From a virus: a stretch of 25,168 nucleotides of DNA. Of the stretch, positions 1-7,707 are shown piece after piece. A program made the position numbers and the translations under genes. The stretch lies in the IMG/VR virus record IMGVR_UViG_3300028573_000050, positions 1 through 25,168 of that record. One strand, given 5' to 3'. The notes beneath the pieces were generated by a model, which was not told where the DNA came from, searched no databases, and saw nothing but the letters and a program-made list of their open reading frames with translations. The number at the start of each line of letters is the position of its first letter. The stretch's first letter is position 1.

Positions 1-183
1 GGCGGTAATGGAGGTAATGGCGGTAGCGGTAACACAGTTAATGGCTCTGTAGGAACTGCTCCAGGAGGAGGCGGAGGAGCAGGAGGCAAGACCGCCAATG
101 GGGCTGATGGAGTTAGCGGGAGAGTGTCATTTACATACACTCCTCAATCAATAAATGGACAGATGTTTCTGTTGTTTAATTAA
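1..183 (+). CDS. Glycine-rich tail fibre/adhesin, C-terminal fragment (partial)
   Basis: Frame 1 is open from the left edge to a TAA at 181-183, so only the last 60 residues are present. The visible part is very rich in Gly with Asn, Ala and Ser (GGNGGNGGSGN, then PGGGGGAGG) and ends in a short beta-like tail (FTYTPQSINGQMFLLFN). Glycine-rich modules of this kind are common in receptor-binding tips of phage tail fibres and adhesins, where they form polyglycine-type sandwiches. The virion genes that follow fit that reading. The start and upstream domains lie outside the window, so the exact role is an inference from composition and context. Confidence 0.6.
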   Translation, partial: GGNGGNGGSGNTVNGSVGTAPGGGGGAGGKTANGADGVSGRVSFTYTPQSINGQMFLLFN

Positions 184-218
184 ACACTTTAAGCTATGGG
201 ATGTCCTGTAGCGTAAGC

Positions 219-244
219 CCATCTAAGTTCTAGCTCTTAGATGG
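219..244 (+). promoter_or_regulatory. Leader hairpin upstream of the virion gene at 277
   Basis: CCATCTAAG (219-227) and CTTAGATGG (236-244) form a perfect 9-bp stem with an 8-nt loop. No T-run follows, so it is a poor intrinsic terminator. It sits about 30 nt before an AAAGGA ribosome binding site and the ATG at 277. It is more likely a 5'-leader stabiliser, a processing site or a weak attenuator. Confidence 0.45.
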
Positions 245-276
245 TGAAAACCAGATGCTAGACAAAGGACAAACAA

Positions 277-957
277 ATGGCAAATAGAAGACTGACACAG
301 TTCATGTATTCATTACATGCAATGCCTGTGTTGTTAGACTGCAACTTCGTTGTAGATTCTACGAATGGCAATGGCTTAGGAATCCGATCTTTAAAAGGAC
401 CCGGCATTCAAGCTGTATATATGCACACAAGTGCAACTCCAGACCCTAAGAACCCTAATCCTGCTTCAGGAACGATTGTTGTACAACTCCAAGACAACTA
501 TAATCGCTCTTTCAGCGGATTTGATTCCAGAGTCTCTCCTGTAAGTGGATCTGCATTAAAGATCGACAACTCAGCTTTAACGGCTGGTGTTGCTTACATC
601 ATCACCACACTTGGCGATGCTACAGTGGCTCAATGGGTTGCTTTAGGCGTGCCAGTTGGTGTAACTCCTGCAGTGGGCGTAGCGTTCATTGCAGCTAGTG
701 TTGGCGCTGGATCTAATAGCTCTAGCTCGCGTGTTATGGCTACAGCAGCTTCAGGCACAGGCGTGGCTAGTATTGAGACAGTTGGTGACCCCAACCTCTC
801 TATTGCTCCTTTAGCTTCCGCTGGACAAGGATATGGCGCAAGCTTCATCCTCCAATGTCGTGATTATGCTGGTGCTTTAGTAGCTCCTGCAGATGGATCT
901 GTTATCAGCTTAGCCTTCTACCTCAGTAATTCGAGTGTAAAAGTACAAGGTGAATAA
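277..957 (+). CDS. Putative virion protein (226 aa, function unknown)
   Basis: The ATG at 277 has an AAAGGA ribosome binding site 7 nt upstream, the same style as other late genes here. The product has no signal peptide or membrane segment. It is rich in Ala, Gly, Ser, Val and Thr and reads as mainly beta, for example the stretch around residues 44-75 (IQAVYMHTSATPDP then GTIVVQLQDNYNRSF) and a C-terminal ISLAFYLSNSSVKVQ. That profile is typical of phage structural proteins such as decoration, head-fibre or minor tail proteins. It lies between a tail adhesin end and a connector gene. I do not recognise a specific family; the structural role is inferred from context. Confidence 0.6.
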   Translation: MANRRLTQFMYSLHAMPVLLDCNFVVDSTNGNGLGIRSLKGPGIQAVYMHTSATPDPKNPNPASGTIVVQLQDNYNRSFSGFDSRVSPVSGSALKIDNSALTAGVAYIITTLGDATVAQWVALGVPVGVTPAVGVAFIAASVGAGSNSSSSRVMATAASGTGVASIETVGDPNLSIAPLASAGQGYGASFILQCRDYAGALVAPADGSVISLAFYLSNSSVKVQGE

Positions 958-968
958 ATAGCTTCCCC

Positions 969-990
969 GATCTATCTTTACAGATAGGTC
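969..990 (+). other. Hairpin after the virion gene
   Basis: GATCTATC (969-976) pairs with GATAGGTC (983-990), 8 bp with one G-T wobble, around the loop TTTACA. It is the first of several consecutive hairpins in the 958-1129 spacer. The downstream bases are A-rich, so it is not a convincing terminator by itself. Confidence 0.4.
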
Positions 991-996
991 TAAAAT

Positions 997-1019
997 GCGT
1001 TTAAACCCCCTTTAGACGC
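997..1019 (+). terminator. Candidate terminator hairpin downstream of the 277-957 gene
   Basis: GCGTTTAAA (997-1005) and TTTAGACGC (1011-1019) form a 9-bp stem with one wobble and a CCCCC loop, followed by GTTATT. It is located about 40 nt after the stop of the preceding virion gene. The T-tract is short, so termination would be partial at best. Confidence 0.4.
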
Positions 1020-1030
1020 GTTATTGAAGT

Positions 1031-1079
1031 GGGGCCTGGGGTCCAGCTAATACTTAGCTGCTCTAGGCCCCTATAGGGG
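1031..1079 (+). other. Long GC-rich stem-loop in the leader of the homing endonuclease
   Basis: GGGGCCT (1031-1037) pairs with AGGCCCC (1065-1071). An inner 7-bp hairpin, CAGCTAA (1044-1050) with TTAGCTG (1054-1060), sits inside it. The right arm overlaps the palindrome CCCCTATAGGGG (1068-1079), so two mutually exclusive folds are possible. A further 5-bp hairpin, GGGCT/AGCCC, follows at 1097-1111 just before the ribosome binding site. This is much more structure than other spacers on this strand show. Confidence 0.45.
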
Positions 1080-1129
1080 GCTATAAAGGACTAAATGGGC
1101 TATATAAGCCCCGATAAGGAACTAAAGAT

Positions 1130-1528
1130 ATGTCAGCACCTGCAATACCCCGTAAGAACTGCAAGGCTTGTAATACAGAAAAGCCTATGTCTGAGTTCTA
1201 TTCTCACAAACGGGATGGATTTCAATCTAGATGTAAGCCGTGTCAAAGAGCGTACACTAAGCCAAACGATAGAAAAATACACTTAAGACGTAAGTTTGGT
1301 ATGAGTTTAGATCAATATAATAATCTATTTAGGAAACAATCAGGCAAATGTGCAATTTGTGAAGCGCATCAATCTAGTCTAAAAGTATCTTTATCAGTCG
1401 ATCATAACCATAATACTGGAACTCTTAGAGGATTGCTTTGTACTCAATGTAATTTTGCTCTTGGAGCTATGAGAGAAGATAAAGACTCTATTAAAGCTAT
1501 GATTACATATTTAGAAAGGTATCAATAA
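1130..1528 (+). CDS. Endonuclease VII-type HNH homing endonuclease, fused to the captured start of the connector gene
   Basis: The 132-residue product has two zinc-binding parts. The first uses C11, C14, C35 and C38. The second is the endonuclease VII/HNH core: C74-x2-C77, the DHNHNTG motif (D91, H92), the RGLLC segment, and C104-x2-C107 followed by N108. This is the recombination endonuclease VII family fold (Pfam Endonuclease_7), widely found as free-standing homing endonucleases in phages. An AAGGA site lies 9 nt before the ATG. Its stop overlaps the next ATG by one base (TAATG). Residues 1-8 (MSAPAIPR) are identical to residues 1-8 of the downstream FN3/connector protein but are written in different codons, and are not part of the nuclease family. 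I infer insertion into that gene near codon 8. It probably nicks or cleaves DNA of related phages lacking the insert; a resolvase role is less likely here. Confidence 0.88.
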   Translation: MSAPAIPRKNCKACNTEKPMSEFYSHKRDGFQSRCKPCQRAYTKPNDRKIHLRRKFGMSLDQYNNLFRKQSGKCAICEAHQSSLKVSLSVDHNHNTGTLRGLLCTQCNFALGAMREDKDSIKAMITYLERYQ

Positions 1529-2532
1529 TGAGTGCACCAGCTATTCCGCGAGGGCTCATAGCCCAACAGGGTAATGGCCAAGTGTGGCTCACTTGGGATA
1601 CTATTGCCGGGGCTACATCCTATAAGATCCAAAGATCATTAGATAATATTACCTATAGTTCATTAGCTACAGTCACAGTACCTCAGTACTTAGATGCATC
1701 TGTTGTCATAAATACTGAATACTTCTACCAAGTTGCATCAGATAATGGTACAACAAGTGCCTATTCTGAGGCTCAATCTGTTGTTCCTGTAGGCACCGGT
1801 AAGATGACCTTAGGCCAACTCAGAACATTATCCCAACAAAAGGCCGATAGGGTTAATAGCCAGTTCGTTACAGAAGCTGAGTGGAATACATACATTAATC
1901 AGTCTTATTTTGAGCTCTATGACCTTATGGTACAGAAGTATGGCAATGAGTACTTCATGGCTGAGCCTCTTCTTGTCACCACAGACGGTAATACACGCTT
2001 CCCCTTGCCTGATGGTGTTAATAATGGTGGTGCTAGACCATTCTATAAGCTATTAGGTGTTGACCTTGCATTAAACAACGCTTCTAATGCATTTCTCACT
2101 CTCAAACGATTTAGCTTTATAAATAGAAACCAATACATTTACCCTCAACTTACAACTAATATGTTAGGCTGGGGATCTCTCGCATATCGACTTGAGGGAG
2201 ATTACGTAGCTTTCATTCCCACACCCCAAGCAAATCAAATACTTAGGCTTTGGTATATACCGAGGATGCAGACTCTCCTAAAAGATACAGATGTAGCCGA
2301 TGGGGTCAGTGGTTGGGTTGAGTATATAGCTGTAGATGCTGCTATTAAGGCTCTTATGAAAGAAGAGTCTGATGTATCAGCTCTTATGGTGCAAAAGCAA
2401 GCTCTAATTGACCGTATTGAGGCTGCTGCTGAGAATAGAGATGCTGGAGAGCCTGAGCGTATCAGTCCCACCCGACAAGCTACAGACTATTATGGTTCTG
2501 GTCCCTTTGGCGGCCAATTTGGGGGCTATTAG
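1528..2532 (+). CDS. Head-tail adaptor/connector-like protein with N-terminal FN3 domain
   Basis: Residues 1 to about 88 form a clear fibronectin type III domain: the PAIPRGL entry, QVWLTWD, SYKIQRS, the EYFYQVAS strand and the SAYSEA end. From about residue 92 the sequence changes to an alpha-helical phage adaptor pattern (LGQLRTLSQQKADR, then TEAEWNTYINQSYFELYDLMVQ). Similar proteins sit below the portal of short-tailed phages. The C-terminus is Gly-rich. Translation starts at the ATG in TAATG, coupled to the endonuclease stop, with GAAAGG inside the endonuclease 3' end serving as ribosome binding site. The start codons repeat the endonuclease N-terminus with synonymous changes, so this start may have been supplied by the inserted endonuclease gene. 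The FN3 domain is clear; the adaptor assignment is moderate. Confidence 0.72.
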   Translation: MSAPAIPRGLIAQQGNGQVWLTWDTIAGATSYKIQRSLDNITYSSLATVTVPQYLDASVVINTEYFYQVASDNGTTSAYSEAQSVVPVGTGKMTLGQLRTLSQQKADRVNSQFVTEAEWNTYINQSYFELYDLMVQKYGNEYFMAEPLLVTTDGNTRFPLPDGVNNGGARPFYKLLGVDLALNNASNAFLTLKRFSFINRNQYIYPQLTTNMLGWGSLAYRLEGDYVAFIPTPQANQILRLWYIPRMQTLLKDTDVADGVSGWVEYIAVDAAIKALMKEESDVSALMVQKQALIDRIEAAAENRDAGEPERISPTRQATDYYGSGPFGGQFGGY

Positions 2533-2838
2533 GTGTTACCTAGCTTTAATACATCTGATACAGCTTTGGGAAGGATGCAGTCTACATGGGCTGCTATTCT
2601 TAATAAGTTTGTAGATCTTCCTTTGTTACAAGGGATTCAGCTAAAGAACATATCATTGGTAACAGGTGCTAATGTCATTAACCATAAGCTTGGAAGAGCT
2701 CCGCAAGGATACATCGTGACTAGATTCCAAGTAGCCGGGTCGCTTATATACGACACTCAAGCTACTAACCAAATGCCTGAACTTACTTTAAACTTAACTT
2801 CCAGTGCTAATACCACTGTTGACCTCTGGGTGTATTAA
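2533..2838 (+). CDS. Small virion-associated protein (101 aa, GTG start)
   Basis: The frame opens with GTG directly after the TAG of the connector gene, with a GGGGG tract about 10 nt upstream as the likely ribosome binding site. It ends in a one-base overlap (TAATG) with the fibre gene. The protein has a helical N-terminus (TWAAILNKFVDLPLLQG), then NHKLGRAPQGYIVTRF, and a beta-rich end finishing in TVDLWVY. I recall this layout from small proteins next to tail-fibre genes in podoviruses; no biochemical function is known to me. Position and tight coupling indicate a tail or connector accessory protein. Confidence 0.65.
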   Translation: MLPSFNTSDTALGRMQSTWAAILNKFVDLPLLQGIQLKNISLVTGANVINHKLGRAPQGYIVTRFQVAGSLIYDTQATNQMPELTLNLTSSANTTVDLWVY

Positions 2839-4010
2839 TGTCTTCAATCTCCTCTCCTAACATGGGCTTACAAATACCAATTGTAGGATCACAACCTGGA
2901 CCATTGTACGCAACAGACATAGACAATTCATTAAGCTTAATTGATGAGCATAATCATACATCTGGACAAGGTGTACAAATACCCACAGCTGGACTTAGCC
3001 TAGATGCAGACCTTACTATAAATGGATTCGGACTCTTTGATGCTTTAAGATTAGGCCTAGCCCCACAGTTATCACCTTTATCTGGAGTTACCTATCCAGC
3101 TAACTTATACGTTAGTGGTGTAGATTTGTACTACAATGATAACAATGGCAATCAGATTCAAATGACTGCCGCAGGACAGGTTAATAGTGCCGCTGGGTCT
3201 ATAGCTGGGTTGTCTGCTCCTGCATTAGCTGCATATAGCTCTGGTAGTGAAAAGTTCATTTGGCAAGCTAATAGTGGGAATCAAACGCCCGCTGATATGG
3301 ACTTTGGCTCAGCTATTATTAGAGAGCATGTACCAGCAGGGCACAGTGTAACACTCTCAGCATTCACGGGACTAGCAGCAGATTATACTATCACTCTCCC
3401 TAACAGTTTACCTGGATCTGACCTCCCAGTCTTCTTAGACAGTTCAGGACAACTGTCTAGCAATCAAATTGGTACAGCAGCCTTAGCTACTAATGCTGTT
3501 ACAACACCTAAGATTACTGACGGGGCGATACTTACAGCTAAGATAGCAGATGGACAAGTTACTAATGCTAAATTAGCCCCAGTTAACTATGCAAGTACTA
3601 GTGTACCAAACGTGCAGGCTACATCTTCTACTTTTGTTTCTTTGGGGACAGTAGCCCCCACGTTAGACGGATCTCGCCCTGTAATGATACAATTAATACC
3701 AGATGGTTCAGGTTCTGTTGGGTTTTTAAACTTAACTTCTTCGGTGCCTTTAACTACTTCCAAACGATTAACAGGCACTATTCAAGTAGAAGGCTCTAAT
3801 GGATATATATCTGCACAAGAGTTACAATATTACACGGCTATAGCAACTGGGGGCGATACCCCTCAAATCTTAATACCTTGCAGCTCCTTAACATTTATAG
3901 ATTTTAGTTTTACGGCAGGTGTTGTTACCTACAACATGAAAATTAATGCCGTAAGTTCTTTTACTCTAACTCAAGTAGCTAATTCAATTCTTATTGCACG
4001 AGAATTATAA
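2838..4010 (+). CDS. Tail fibre-like protein (390 aa)
   Basis: The N-terminus (NMGLQIPIVGSQPGPLYA, then LIDEHNHTSGQGVQIP) matches the pattern of phage fibre proteins that attach to the virion through a conserved N-terminal block. Residues about 205-255 contain the degenerate fibre-shaft repeat IGTAALATNAVTTPKI, DGAILTAKIADG, QVTNAKLAP. The remaining C-terminal half is beta-rich and probably forms the outer domain of a trimer. It starts at the ATG of a TAATG overlap with the preceding small gene and is followed 3 nt later by the 1005-residue tail gene. No chaperone or enzymatic domain is visible. It could equally be a head fibre. Confidence 0.7.
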   Translation: MSSISSPNMGLQIPIVGSQPGPLYATDIDNSLSLIDEHNHTSGQGVQIPTAGLSLDADLTINGFGLFDALRLGLAPQLSPLSGVTYPANLYVSGVDLYYNDNNGNQIQMTAAGQVNSAAGSIAGLSAPALAAYSSGSEKFIWQANSGNQTPADMDFGSAIIREHVPAGHSVTLSAFTGLAADYTITLPNSLPGSDLPVFLDSSGQLSSNQIGTAALATNAVTTPKITDGAILTAKIADGQVTNAKLAPVNYASTSVPNVQATSSTFVSLGTVAPTLDGSRPVMIQLIPDGSGSVGFLNLTSSVPLTTSKRLTGTIQVEGSNGYISAQELQYYTAIATGGDTPQILIPCSSLTFIDFSFTAGVVTYNMKINAVSSFTLTQVANSILIAREL

Positions 4011-4013
4011 AAC

Positions 4014-7000
4014 ATGCCCGTCCAGAAACAGAATCTACCTATCTCTTTTGCCTCAGGTGTAGACCAGAAGTCTGACCCTAAGCAGATTGATGCGCAGAGA
4101 TTTGCTAATTTAGAGAATGTTGTGTTCAATAAGAACAAACGTCTAGATAAGCGTAATGGATTTAATAAGCTCACTAGCTTATCATTGGGTGTCAATCCTA
4201 CCACACTCACTACTTTCGGTGGTAATCTAATAGCTATTGGAGATTCCCTACAATCTTATATAGCCCCAAGCAAGACATGGATAGACCGTGGTAGGTTCCA
4301 ACCTGTTAACATGTCTGTTCTTCCCGCTCAACGTAATAGCTTATCTCAAAGCTCACCTGATGTAGCATACTCAGGAACTGGACTCTCTTGTATTACATAT
4401 AAAGACAGTGACGGGGTTTGGCGTTATCAAGTTAATGATAGCACTAATGGCCAAGTACTTGTACCTCCTACAGTGCCTGAAACAGGGGCTGTTAACCTAA
4501 GATCGACCTTTCTACTTGGATACTTCCTTGTATCCTATACAGTTGTTGTATCTGCTACGCCTCGTATCAGGTTTGTAGCTGTTCCTATTGGTAATATTAA
4601 TAATCCCTCTACTCCACATGAAGTGAGTAATCTTGTATCTAGCGGTACAGCTTTACATGACACTTATAGCATTGGTAGTAGAGTATTCATAGCATGGAGT
4701 TCATCAGATGGCGGAGGAGCTACTCGAGTTTCTAGTATTGACAGCGCTCTTAACTTATATCCTAATACTGTATTGGTAGGGCAACATGCCGATCGTATAG
4801 CTATCACTGTAGATGAGATTAATAATGTTCTATGGGTATTAACCTATAGAACAAGCACTACAACTATTAAGGCTAATGCTTTAAGCGAGACATTATCCAT
4901 ATTGTTAGCGCCCACTACTGTTGATACAGCTGATACTATCAATGAGCTTACTTGTGTAGCTTTAGATAATGTATGTTATGCATACTTTCAAGTTACAAAT
5001 ACTTATTCTTATAGCGCTGTTCGTACAGATCTTATTAAAAAAGCAAATATTACTATATCTGGTACTGTGAGTTCTGTCACAACATCCGTACGTTCTTTGG
5101 GATTGGCCAGCAAAGCCTTCTTAGTTAATTCTAATATATACATGTTAGCTACAGAACAAACAGCCTATCAACCTACATACTTCTTAGTTGATGCTAATGG
5201 TAGTGCTGTAGCTCGTGTAGCTTATGGCAATGGGGGCGGATATGAGCTCAATGGTATTCTCTCTCAAGTAACTGTAGCTGGAACAGACGCCGCTACAGTG
5301 TACCTATTTAAAGATCTTCTATTAGCTGTTAACAAGTCCCAAGCCCCTGCTTCAGTTGGCGGGGTATATACCCAAACTGGGGTTAACTTACTTAACTTAG
5401 ATATGGCACGTAAAAACCTATCTACAGCTGAGATTGGCAACAATCTGCACATAGCTGGTGGGTTTGTGTGGGCTTATGATGGCACTAACCTCACAGAGCA
5501 GGGATTTAACTATTGGCCTGAAAACTCAGCTGTCACTACATCTACAAGTGGTGGAAATCTAGCTGATCAAACCTATTTCTATCAAATTACATACGAGTGG
5601 ACAGACGCTCAAGGTAACATCTTTAGAAGCGCTCCATCCATCCCATTAGAGCAAGTTACATCTGGTGGAAATACAAGCACCAACACCCTTAAAATTCCAA
5701 CACTTAGAGTTACATATAAATCTAAGGTACGCATTGTTATTTATAGATGGTCCACAGCTCAACAGAACTACTACCAAATAACCTCTATTACAAGCCCTCT
5801 CTTAAACGATCCTACGGTAGACTCTGTTACATATGTAGACACTGCTGCAGACAGCACTATCATTGGTAATCCTCTTATTTACACTACCGGAGGAGTTGTA
5901 GAGAATCTACCTGCTCCAGGTACGAGCTCGTTAAGTCTATATCAATCTCGCTTAGTGCTAATTACAAGCGAGAATAAGAATGTTGTATGGTATAGCAAAC
6001 AAGTGCTTCAAGGCACTCCTGTAGAGATGAGTGATCTCTTTACAATCTATGTAGCCCCTTCTATAGGAGCTCAAGGATCAACTGGAGATACTGAAGTACT
6101 ATATCCACTTGATGAGAAGCTTCTCTTCTTTAAGGCTAATGCCATATATTATATGACGGGTGTAGGTCCCGATGCTACTGGCGCTAATAATGACTTCTCT
6201 GAACCGGCCTTTATAACAGCTTCTGTTGGGTCCAGTAATGTTAATAGCCTATGCACTATACCACAAGGTGTAATGTTCCAATCCAATAAAGGTATTTGGA
6301 TGTTAGGAAGAGAGCTTAGTACCCAATATATAGGGTCTGATATTGAAACTGATACCCTATCAGCTGTTGTCACCTCAGCTACTAACATACCCGGCACAAC
6401 CCAAGCTCGTATGACCTTAGACAGCGGCAAAGCTGTAATGTATGACTACTTCTTTGGAAGATGGTGTACATTTACCAATTTACCAGCTATCAGTAGTACT
6501 CTATACACCTCTTTGCATACTTATTTAACATCTTTAAGTGAAGTAAGACAAGAGCAAGAAGGCTATTACAAAGACGGTCTTTCTAAGCCTGTTGGCATGA
6601 CTGTCGAGACTCCTTGGTATAACTTAGCGGGGCTTCAAGGCTTTCAAAGGGCTATGCAGGTATACCTATTAGGCACCTATGAAACCCCCCATACTATACG
6701 AATATCTGTATATTATGATTATGAGGATGGGGCCACTCAAGTCATAGATGTTACTCCAGAACAGATATATGATTATTGGGGTGACCCAAGTCCAAACAAT
6801 AGTCCTTTCTGGGGAGAGAGTTCTGTATGGGGTGGCGGGCAAACTCTAGAACAGGCCCGTATCTTCCTTAATAGACAGAAGTTGCAAGCTTTCAAGATGG
6901 TGATACAAGAAGTATTTGATCCTACACAAGGAACTCAACCTGGTGCTGGTCTATCTTTAAGCGGATTAAACGTGGTAGTAGCCTTGAAAAAAGGATATAC

Positions 7001-7031
7001 TACTATCAAAGCCGCAAGAAGTTTCGGCTAA
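4014..7031 (+). CDS. Tail hub/nozzle-type virion protein (1005 aa)
   Basis: This very large beta-rich protein begins with a characteristic block (ISFASGVDQKSDPKQID, FANLENVVFN, RLDKRNGFNKL). I associate this block with podovirus tail tubular B, nozzle or 'stabilisation' proteins, which open with a G-rich, 'made of parts, known by its lead-in' segment followed by a beta-propeller-like body. The interior has many short beta repeats, and around residues 520-600 a fibronectin-like stretch (TYFYQITYEWTDAQGNIF). No signal peptide or membrane segments are seen. The ribosome binding site is weak, so translation may be coupled to the fibre gene ending at 4010. Function is inferred from the N-terminal pattern, length and place in the tail module. 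Confidence 0.6.
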   Translation: MPVQKQNLPISFASGVDQKSDPKQIDAQRFANLENVVFNKNKRLDKRNGFNKLTSLSLGVNPTTLTTFGGNLIAIGDSLQSYIAPSKTWIDRGRFQPVNMSVLPAQRNSLSQSSPDVAYSGTGLSCITYKDSDGVWRYQVNDSTNGQVLVPPTVPETGAVNLRSTFLLGYFLVSYTVVVSATPRIRFVAVPIGNINNPSTPHEVSNLVSSGTALHDTYSIGSRVFIAWSSSDGGGATRVSSIDSALNLYPNTVLVGQHADRIAITVDEINNVLWVLTYRTSTTTIKANALSETLSILLAPTTVDTADTINELTCVALDNVCYAYFQVTNTYSYSAVRTDLIKKANITISGTVSSVTTSVRSLGLASKAFLVNSNIYMLATEQTAYQPTYFLVDANGSAVARVAYGNGGGYELNGILSQVTVAGTDAATVYLFKDLLLAVNKSQAPASVGGVYTQTGVNLLNLDMARKNLSTAEIGNNLHIAGGFVWAYDGTNLTEQGFNYWPENSAVTTSTSGGNLADQTYFYQITYEWTDAQGNIFRSAPSIPLEQVTSGGNTSTNTLKIPTLRVTYKSKVRIVIYRWSTAQQNYYQITSITSPLLNDPTVDSVTYVDTAADSTIIGNPLIYTTGGVVENLPAPGTSSLSLYQSRLVLITSENKNVVWYSKQVLQGTPVEMSDLFTIYVAPSIGAQGSTGDTEVLYPLDEKLLFFKANAIYYMTGVGPDATGANNDFSEPAFITASVGSSNVNSLCTIPQGVMFQSNKGIWMLGRELSTQYIGSDIETDTLSAVVTSATNIPGTTQARMTLDSGKAVMYDYFFGRWCTFTNLPAISSTLYTSLHTYLTSLSEVRQEQEGYYKDGLSKPVGMTVETPWYNLAGLQGFQRAMQVYLLGTYETPHTIRISVYYDYEDGATQVIDVTPEQIYDYWGDPSPNNSPFWGESSVWGGGQTLEQARIFLNRQKLQAFKMVIQEVFDPTQGTQPGAGLSLSGLNVVVALKKGYTTIKAARSFG

Positions 7032-7033
7032 GC

Positions 7034-7480
7034 ATGAACGGAGTATCCACTATTATGATAGGCGAAGGAATCAGACGTTACACGAGCAAGGATTATCCTT
7101 TAATCTCTAAATGGTATGTAAAGCATGGCATGAGCCCTCCAAAGCAAGAATGTTTATCAGACATGGGTTATATTGTAAATGAGCGGGTGGCGGGGTGGCT
7201 ATACGTCACTAATAGCAACGTAGCTATGATTGAGGGCGTTATATCGGATCCCGATACATTGAGCTCGGCCCGAAAACATGACCTTAAGCGATTGTGTGGT
7301 ACTTTAATAGATATGAGCATGGCTTTGGGTTGTACCCAAATACTAGCCATAACAGACCATCCTGGGATAGAACAGCTGTGCGATGACTTTGGGTTTAAAG
7401 AGATAGAGAAGAAAGCCTTCTTACTTAGGGATAAAGATGATAGTGACTACATTTCGGACGATCCTAAGAACGCTGATTAA
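7034..7480 (+). CDS. GNAT-like acyltransferase-fold protein in the tail module
   Basis: The 148-residue protein has the layout of phage GNAT-fold proteins often placed between tail and internal virion genes: IRRYTSKDYPLISKWYVKHG, a central strand pair (GYIVNERVAGWLYV, AMIEGVISDP), a helix rich in basic and Leu residues, and a final GF segment (LCDDFGFKE). The strict acetyl-CoA loop (Q/R-x-x-G-x-G/A) is not obvious, so activity is uncertain. The ATG at 7034 lies 2 nt after the preceding stop with a poor ribosome binding site. An internal ATG at 7055, with GGAG upstream, is a possible alternative start. Substrate unknown. Confidence 0.65.
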   Translation: MNGVSTIMIGEGIRRYTSKDYPLISKWYVKHGMSPPKQECLSDMGYIVNERVAGWLYVTNSNVAMIEGVISDPDTLSSARKHDLKRLCGTLIDMSMALGCTQILAITDHPGIEQLCDDFGFKEIEKKAFLLRDKDDSDYISDDPKNAD

Positions 7481-7485
7481 TACAA

Positions 7486-7707
7486 ATGATATCATACTAC
7501 TATAAAATACTTAAAATAAAGCTTGACAGCACCCTGACACTCTTAGTACAATTGAGTAAAGGAGTTCTTCAAGCATTGGTTACTCGCTTGGCTAATAAGA
7601 ATTATCACCCTAACCAACAAGCTATAAACCCACCTTCTACCCCCGTATCCGATTTAAGGATACGTGTATATAAACCCTCTTCTTATTTAAACAAAGGACA
7701 TTACTAA
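7486..7707 (+). CDS. Doubtful small ORF (73 aa) spanning a promoter region
   Basis: The frame runs from an ATG 6 nt after the GNAT-like gene to a TAA that overlaps the next start (TAATG). No ribosome binding site is seen before 7486. The first 35 residues are hydrophobic with scattered Lys; the rest is Pro/Asn-rich and low in structure. The same bases carry a strong sigma70-type promoter match (7523-7552) and a hairpin (7644-7664), which argues that this is mainly a regulatory spacer. I keep it because it exactly fills the gap and is overlap-coupled to the next gene, but it may not be translated. Confidence 0.3.
   Translation: MISYYYKILKIKLDSTLTLLVQLSKGVLQALVTRLANKNYHPNQQAINPPSTPVSDLRIRVYKPSSYLNKGHY
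7523..7552 (+). promoter_or_regulatory. Sigma70-type promoter candidate for the internal virion protein module
   Basis: TTGACA at 7523-7528 (perfect -35) is followed after 18 nt by TACAAT at 7547-7552 (5 of 6 to the -10 consensus). A very AT-rich stretch lies just upstream (7496-7520), resembling an UP element. Transcription would begin near 7559 and give a leader of about 150 nt before the ATG at 7707. Confidence 0.55.
7644..7664 (+). other. Hairpin in the leader of the first internal virion gene
   Basis: CGTATCC (7644-7650) pairs perfectly with GGATACG (7658-7664) around a 7-nt loop. It lies between the promoter candidate and the AAAGGA ribosome binding site of the gene at 7707, about 40 nt before the start codon. 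There is no T-run after it. Confidence 0.4.

Noticed and set aside
1048-1080. TAATAC followed by CCCCTATAGGGGG, resembling a T7-type phage promoter
   Set aside because: In T7 promoters TAATAC and TATAGGG are 7 nt apart; here they are about 18 nt apart and both lie in perfect hairpin stems, so the likeness is probably chance.
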